Shown: positions 16,976 through 20,618 of the stretch, piece by piece
How the letters are laid out: each line of letters starts with the position of its first letter
Numbering within the stretch: position 1 is the stretch's first letter
Assembly (NCBI GenBank): GCA_020052115.1
Contig: JAGVPR010000226.1
Span: 1-20,618 of the forward strand
Length of the DNA: 20,618 nucleotides
Origin: Candidatus Eiseniibacteriota bacterium
GTDB taxonomy: Bacteria; Eisenbacteria; RBG-16-71-46; JAGVPR01
Direction of reading: 5' to 3'
The notes under the pieces: model-generated
What the model was told of the DNA's origin: nothing
What the model saw: only the letters and a program-made list of their open reading frames with translations
The model's database searches: none
Made by a program: the position numbers and the translations under genes

Positions 16976-17899
16976 ATGAACGCCCACGGCGCTCTCCTCC
17001 TCACCGTCGCATTCGGGCTGTATCCAATTGCAGCTGCTGCCAACCCCATCGTCGTCGAGTCCTCCGCCCCGGTGGACACCGGCGACGGCCATCCAGAATC
17101 ACTCGGCTTCCTGGATTTCGGGGACGCGACCGATCTCGATCCCTTGACACGCCATGTGTTCGTGTTCCTCGGAGAGAAGCTCCTCTCGGGAAGGCGCGAA
17201 GCGGTCTACCGTGGCGGGATCCTGTACCTGGACGGCGAGGCGTGGCTGCCCGAGTCCGCGCAACCCCGGCGCGAGGCGCACGTGCCGGCCATCGTGCGGG
17301 CGCCCGCGGATTCGACCATGCTGGCCAGGGTCCCCCTCGTGCGTGCATCGGTGGAGGGGGGCGCGCCGCTTCGAGACGCCGTTGCGGCCTATGAGCGTCG
17401 CTCTCGCGCCAATGTGGATACGGTCACCGCGGTCTTTCGCCGGGAACTGGCACGCAACGACTACGAGGCCGCGGCGCGCACGGCGGCCGCACACATCGAT
17501 ACCGCAATTGCGATCGCCGATCGAGCCTCTCCGATGGCTCCGCGATTCGGACCTGGCGGAGGTCTGAGCGTGTATTTGATCGGGAAGGGTTGGGTGTACG
17601 CGCGCCCTGCCTCGATCACCTGGGCTCCCCGCGAGCCACCTCCGGTGATCAGCCGGTACGATGCGCGTTACAGGGTGGAATGGCTCAGGGGAGAGTTGTC
17701 GAGAAGTGATCCGGGAGTGCTCATCTACGGAGATGTAGGGGTCTTCGGCGTCAGCGATCCGGCCGCATGGCGCGAGATCGAGGCGGCTATCAAGAGCGGC
17801 GAGATCGCCGAACCGATCGGCGCACGAGAGCTCGAGAGGGTCGCCATGCGGGCAAAGAAGCGCCCCTTGGCCGGCACGCGCGACCATCTCCCAAGGTGA
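16976..17899 (+). CDS. Exported protein of unknown family
   Basis: I do not recognise this 307-residue protein. It begins with a probable Sec signal peptide ('MNAHGALLLTVAFGLYPIAAAA', cleavage near residue 22-23), so the mature protein would be periplasmic or secreted. No lipobox, zinc motif or catalytic signature stands out. The middle region (about 125-190) is helical and charged ('AYERRSRANVDTVTAVFRRELARNDYEAAARTAAAHID'). A Gly/Pro-rich stretch ('MAPRFGPGGGLSVYLIGKGW') precedes a beta-rich segment, and the C-terminus is Arg/Lys-rich. It has its own extended -10 promoter with an adjacent palindrome and ends at a strong hairpin, so it is a single-gene transcription unit. Its one Ile-Asp pair uses ATC-GAT, unlike most genes here. 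That could hint at a different history but is slim evidence. Confidence 0.7.
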   Translation: MNAHGALLLTVAFGLYPIAAAANPIVVESSAPVDTGDGHPESLGFLDFGDATDLDPLTRHVFVFLGEKLLSGRREAVYRGGILYLDGEAWLPESAQPRREAHVPAIVRAPADSTMLARVPLVRASVEGGAPLRDAVAAYERRSRANVDTVTAVFRRELARNDYEAAARTAAAHIDTAIAIADRASPMAPRFGPGGGLSVYLIGKGWVYARPASITWAPREPPPVISRYDARYRVEWLRGELSRSDPGVLIYGDVGVFGVSDPAAWREIEAAIKSGEIAEPIGARELERVAMRAKKRPLAGTRDHLPR

Positions 17900-17901
17900 A
17901 G

Positions 17902-17929
17902 CGGGGCGGGAGCGCTCGCTCCCGCCCCG
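17902..17929. terminator. Bidirectional hairpin between convergent genes
   Basis: A perfect 13-bp inverted repeat (17902-17914 with 17917-17929; arm CGGGGCGGGAGCG) with a 2-4 nt loop fills the 35-bp gap between the exported-protein gene and pepF. There is no real T-tract on either side, so termination efficiency is uncertain. Position and perfect symmetry support a shared terminator. Confidence 0.7.
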
Positions 17930-17934
17930 TTCGA

Positions 17935-19821
17935 TCACCGCTCGGCGGCGAGCTTCTCCATCTCGTCCACGAGGCTCGCGAACAGAGCGATCGTGTCCTC
18001 GACCGGCTTCGGGGATGCGAGATCCACGCCCGAGCGCTGCAGAAGCTCGACCGGGTACTCGCTGCCCCCCGACTTCAAGAATTCGATGTAGCCCTTGGCC
18101 GCGGGGGCGCCGCCGTCGGCGATGCGCCGCGCCATCGAGGTGGCCGCCGCGTAGCTCGTCGCGTACTGGAAGACGTAGTAGCTGTTGTAGAAGTGCGGCA
18201 CGCGGCTCCAGGCGACCTCTCCGACCTTGTCAATGACGAGCACGGGCCCGTAGTACTTCTGATAGATGTCGCGGTAGAGGGTGTTGAGCGCGTCGCCGGT
18301 CACCGGCTCGCCCTTCTCGGCCGCCTCGTGCGCCCGCAGCTCGAACTCCGCGAACAGCACCTGCGTATAGAACGTGCCGCGGATTTGTTCGAGGTAGTAG
18401 TTGATCAAGTACATTCGGCGCGACTTCGGCATCTCCTCCTTGAGAAGATGCTTGATCAAGAGCGCCTCGTTCGTCGTGGATGCGACCTCGGCCACGAACG
18501 TCGAGTAGTCGCTGTAGACGTACGGCTGGCCTTCGCGCGTGAAGTAGGTATGCATCGCGTGGCCCATCTCGTGCGCGATCGTGAACTGGTCCGTGAGGGT
18601 GTTGTTGTGGTTGAGCAGCACGTACGGATGCGTCGAGTACGAGCCCCACGAATACGCCCCGGCGCGCTTGCCTTCGGTCTCGAAGACGTCAATCCACCCG
18701 GCGGTCAGCCCGTCCCGGAACGGCCGGAGATACTCCTCGCCGAGCGGCGCAAGTCCCTCGGTGACCGTTTTCACGGCCTGGTCGTAGGGCAAATCCACCT
18801 TCTCCTCCGGCACCAGCGGAGCGAAGAGGTCGTACACGCGAAGCGTATCCACGCCGAGTATCCGCTTCCGGAGCGCGGCGTAGCGGTGCAGGGGATCGAG
18901 GTTCGAGTTCACGGCCTCGACCAGGTTCGTGTAGACCGACACCGGGATGCGATCGCGATCGAGGCTCGCCTCGAGCGATGAGCCGTAGCGCCGCGCGCGA
19001 TAGAGGAAGATGTCCTTCTTGATGTTCGCGCCCATGAGCGCGCCGAGCGTGTTGTTGAGCGCGGCGTACGCGCCGTTCATCTTCTCGAACGCCTCGCGCC
19101 GCACGCGGCGGTCAGGCGATTCCAGGAAGCGGGCGAACAGGCCTTTTGTCAGCTCGACGTCCGCCCCCGTATCGTCCTTCATCGTCCCGTACTTGATGTC
19201 GGCGTTGTTGAAGAGCGTGTAGACGTTCGACGGCGCGCGCACGAGCTCTCCCGCCATCGCCAGCAGCTCTTCCTTCTCCGTGTCGAGCGTGTGCTCGCGG
19301 CGGCGGCGGATGTCGTCGAGGGCGTGGCGGTAGAGGGCGAGCGCCGGTTCTCCACCGAGAAAGCGATCCAGCGTCTCGTCCGCGATCTCGAGGATCTCCG
19401 GGTTCATGAAGGCGACCGCTTCGCCGACCTGCGTGGTGAGCCTCTGCATGCGCTCGCCCATGGCCTGGTAGACGGAAGACCGCGTGTCCTCATCGCGCCG
19501 CATGAAAGCGTAGACCAGGAGCTTGTCCGTGAGTTCGCCGACCTCGTCGCGGGCGCGAAGCGCTTCGAGCAGCTTCCCGGCGGAGTCATCGAGCGTGCCG
19601 CGGCACTCCGTCATGCGGGGCAGGAGGGCCTCGAGCCTTGCCACGTCGGCCTCCCAGGCCTTGTCGGAGGCGTAGATGTCCTCCAGGCGCCACTTGTAGC
19701 TCGTCTCGATGTCGGATCGCTGCCGGAGCTTCGGGACGTCCTGGGCTTGAGTGGCGACCGCGAAAGCCAGGCCGAGCGCACCCGCCGCCGGCCATACGTA
19801 GTGAATGTTCTTCGTCTTCAT
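17935..19821 (-). CDS. pepF: Oligoendopeptidase F (M3B metallopeptidase) with a signal peptide
   Basis: This 628-residue M3-family zinc peptidase cleaves oligopeptides. The active site 'TIAHEMGHAMHTYF' gives His417, Glu418 and His421, and the third ligand is Glu445 in 'TFVAEVASTTNE'. 'EDIYASDKAWEADVARLEAL' and 'YKW' near residues 43-66 are the normal PepF N-terminus, and 'FQYATSYAAATSMARRI' is in the C-terminal lobe. In front of this lies an added hydrophobic signal-like segment ('PAAGALGLAFAVATQAQ', residues 11-27), so the enzyme is probably periplasmic, whereas most PepF proteins are cytosolic. ATG 19821 was chosen over the longer frame starting at 19938 because AGAGGAG lies 5 bases upstream and the signal peptide then starts at the N-terminus. 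A good promoter lies about 80-115 bp upstream. Confidence 0.92.
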   Translation of the reverse strand: MKTKNIHYVWPAAGALGLAFAVATQAQDVPKLRQRSDIETSYKWRLEDIYASDKAWEADVARLEALLPRMTECRGTLDDSAGKLLEALRARDEVGELTDKLLVYAFMRRDEDTRSSVYQAMGERMQRLTTQVGEAVAFMNPEILEIADETLDRFLGGEPALALYRHALDDIRRRREHTLDTEKEELLAMAGELVRAPSNVYTLFNNADIKYGTMKDDTGADVELTKGLFARFLESPDRRVRREAFEKMNGAYAALNNTLGALMGANIKKDIFLYRARRYGSSLEASLDRDRIPVSVYTNLVEAVNSNLDPLHRYAALRKRILGVDTLRVYDLFAPLVPEEKVDLPYDQAVKTVTEGLAPLGEEYLRPFRDGLTAGWIDVFETEGKRAGAYSWGSYSTHPYVLLNHNNTLTDQFTIAHEMGHAMHTYFTREGQPYVYSDYSTFVAEVASTTNEALLIKHLLKEEMPKSRRMYLINYYLEQIRGTFYTQVLFAEFELRAHEAAEKGEPVTGDALNTLYRDIYQKYYGPVLVIDKVGEVAWSRVPHFYNSYYVFQYATSYAAATSMARRIADGGAPAAKGYIEFLKSGGSEYPVELLQRSGVDLASPKPVEDTIALFASLVDEMEKLAAER

Positions 19822-19908
19822 GCGGCTCCTCTGAGTGGTTGCTGGAAACCGGAGATCAAGACAGCCTCTTGCGTGCGGCCCCTGGGAGGAGGTTCCGGCG
19901 ACAGGGGG

Positions 19909-19938
19909 ATCGTAGCCGTCCGGCCAGCGTCCGGTCAA
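19909..19938 (-). promoter_or_regulatory. Candidate sigma70-type promoter for pepF
   Basis: On the minus strand TTGACC (19938-19933; five of six bases match) is followed after 18 bp by TACGAT (19914-19909; four of six match). Transcription would begin near 19902, giving an ~80-nt leader before ATG 19821. It lies in the 222-bp gap between mce and pepF (19822-20043), which otherwise holds only the hairpin at 20006-20020. Confidence 0.45.
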
Positions 19939-20005
19939 ATGAGAGGAGATGGGGGCCGGTCCGTCTTCCGAGGCGACCTTCCCCAGGGATTGGAGTTTCC
20001 CAGGA

Positions 20006-20020
20006 GAGGGCGAAGCCCTC
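20006..20020 (-). terminator. Short hairpin downstream of mce (possible terminator)
   Basis: GAGGGC-(3 nt)-GCCCTC is a perfect 6-bp stem located about 24 bp past the mce stop codon. There is no U-rich tract after it on the minus strand, so this is only a weak terminator candidate. Confidence 0.3.
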
Positions 20021-20043
20021 AGGTGATCCCTCGGCGGGCGCCG

Positions 20044-20451
20044 CTAGCTCCCTGCTCGCTGCGACAACTCGATGAGGACGCCGCCGGTGCCCCGCGGGTG
20101 GAGAAAGGCGACGAGACGGCCGCGGCCGCCTGGACGCGGAGTCGGATCCACCGGTTCCAGGCCGTTCGCCCGGCAGGTTTCGAGCGCCTTCTCGATGTCC
20201 GCCACCTCGAAGCAGACGTGGTGCATTCCCGCGCCGCGCTTCTCGATGTACCGGGAGATCACGCGCTCGCCGAGCAGCGGTTGCAGCAGCTCGAACGGCG
20301 TGCCGCCTGCCGAGAGGAATGCGACCTCGAGGTGTAGATCCTCCAGCACCTCGCGCCCCTCGAGGATGAAGCCGAGCACGTCGCGGTAGAGGCGGAGCGC
20401 CTCATCGAGCCGGGCGACAGCGACGCCTACATGGTCCACGCGCACGATCAC
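20044..20451 (-). CDS. mce: Methylmalonyl-CoA epimerase
   Basis: This 135-residue protein of the vicinal-oxygen-chelate (glyoxalase) fold converts (S)- to (R)-methylmalonyl-CoA. Visible family features are 'VDHVGVAVARLDEALRLYRDVLG' with metal ligand His7, 'TPFELLQPL' (Glu54 region), 'GMHHVCFEVADIEKAL' (His77/His78) and 'GVLIELSQ' with Glu128. Length is standard. The start is GTG 20451, which overlaps the stop of the upstream mutase as GTGA (20448-20451), so the two genes are translationally coupled. This coupling supports a propionyl-CoA/methylmalonyl-CoA to succinyl-CoA role for that mutase. Confidence 0.92.
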   Translation of the reverse strand: MIVRVDHVGVAVARLDEALRLYRDVLGFILEGREVLEDLHLEVAFLSAGGTPFELLQPLLGERVISRYIEKRGAGMHHVCFEVADIEKALETCRANGLEPVDPTPRPGGRGRLVAFLHPRGTGGVLIELSQRAGS

Positions 20452-20618
20452 AGCGCGCCCTCCGGCTTGTGGAGTCCGAACACGGAGCGCATCGCATCGC
20501 AGATCTCGCCGATCGTGGCGTACGCGCGCACGGCTTCGAGAATGGGGGGCATGAGGTTCTCGTCCGAGCGCGCGGCCTGCTCGATCCGCGCGAGCCGGCG
20601 CCGGACCGCATCGCCGTC
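20448..20618 (-). CDS. Second acyl-CoA mutase large subunit, C-terminal end (5' part outside window)
   Basis: Reading the minus strand from the right edge gives 56 residues ending in TGA at 20450-20448. They contain 'ENLMPPILEAVRAYATIGEICDAMRSVFG', the conserved C-terminus of methylmalonyl-CoA mutase large subunits. It parallels 'ANVMPPILEATRAYATLGEIVGTMKKVFG' of the mutase at 293-1993 but is clearly a different gene. The diagnostic substrate residues lie outside the window. Its 4-bp overlap with methylmalonyl-CoA epimerase makes true methylmalonyl-CoA mutase the most likely identity. Confidence 0.85.
   Translation of the reverse strand, partial: DGDAVRRRLARIEQAARSDENLMPPILEAVRAYATIGEICDAMRSVFGLHKPEGAL

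Overview
This window is a high-GC, densely packed bacterial chromosome segment. Two features point to a Gram-negative cell: a divergent pair of lipoproteins that includes an LpoB-type penicillin-binding-protein activator, and several proteins with export signals. There are no phage, IS, CRISPR, tRNA or rRNA genes. The species cannot be named from the sequence. The gene content (B12-dependent acyl-CoA mutases of the archaeal/Icm-like two-subunit form, several acyl-CoA dehydrogenases, secreted PepF, bacterial KynB) would fit a free-living heterotroph of a deep-branching high-GC lineage (Acidobacteriota, Gemmatimonadota, Eisenbacteria or myxobacteria-like), but that is inference.

Region 1 (1-10561, all + strand) is one long operon-like run of eleven genes: the 3' end of a MeaB-type GTPase, acyl-CoA mutase large subunit, B12-binding subunit, 3-oxoacid CoA-transferase A and B, acyl-CoA dehydrogenase 1, thiolase, 3-hydroxybutyryl-CoA dehydrogenase, acyl-CoA dehydrogenases 2 and 3, and a DUF362 protein. 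Genes overlap or are separated by 0-69 bp. The mutase would normally be labelled methylmalonyl-CoA mutase. However, the two residues that set substrate choice are Phe97 and Gln215, the isobutyryl-CoA mutase pattern, not Tyr and Arg. With that reading the operon makes a coherent route: free acid activated by CoA transfer, isobutyryl-CoA interconverted with butyryl-CoA, dehydrogenation, then 3-hydroxybutyryl-CoA oxidation and thiolysis to acetyl-CoA. An enoyl-CoA hydratase and ETF are not in the window.

Region 2 (10648-12669, - strand) holds lpoB and a TPR-like COG3014-type lipoprotein. It is divergent from Region 3 (12875-16886, + strand): ATP-dependent PEP carboxykinase, an unusual in-frame EamA transporter / DnaQ-like exonuclease fusion, and kynurenine formamidase. 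An unrecognised exported protein with its own promoter follows (16976-17899) and ends at a strong bidirectional hairpin.

Region 4 (17935-20618, - strand) holds a signal-peptide-bearing oligoendopeptidase F, methylmalonyl-CoA epimerase, and the C-terminal 56 residues of a second acyl-CoA mutase running off the right edge. The window is therefore bracketed by two mutase loci: an Icm-like one with the butyrate-type operon on the left, and one paired with the epimerase, probably the true methylmalonyl-CoA mutase, on the right. PEP carboxykinase would link succinyl-CoA from the latter to gluconeogenesis.

No stretch longer than about 300 bp lacks a gene. The largest gaps are 12670-12874 (divergent promoters) and 19822-20043 (hairpin plus pepF promoter). 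A window-wide oddity is codon choice: Ile before Asp is mostly ATT or ATA, although Ile before Glu is always ATC in the pairs checked.
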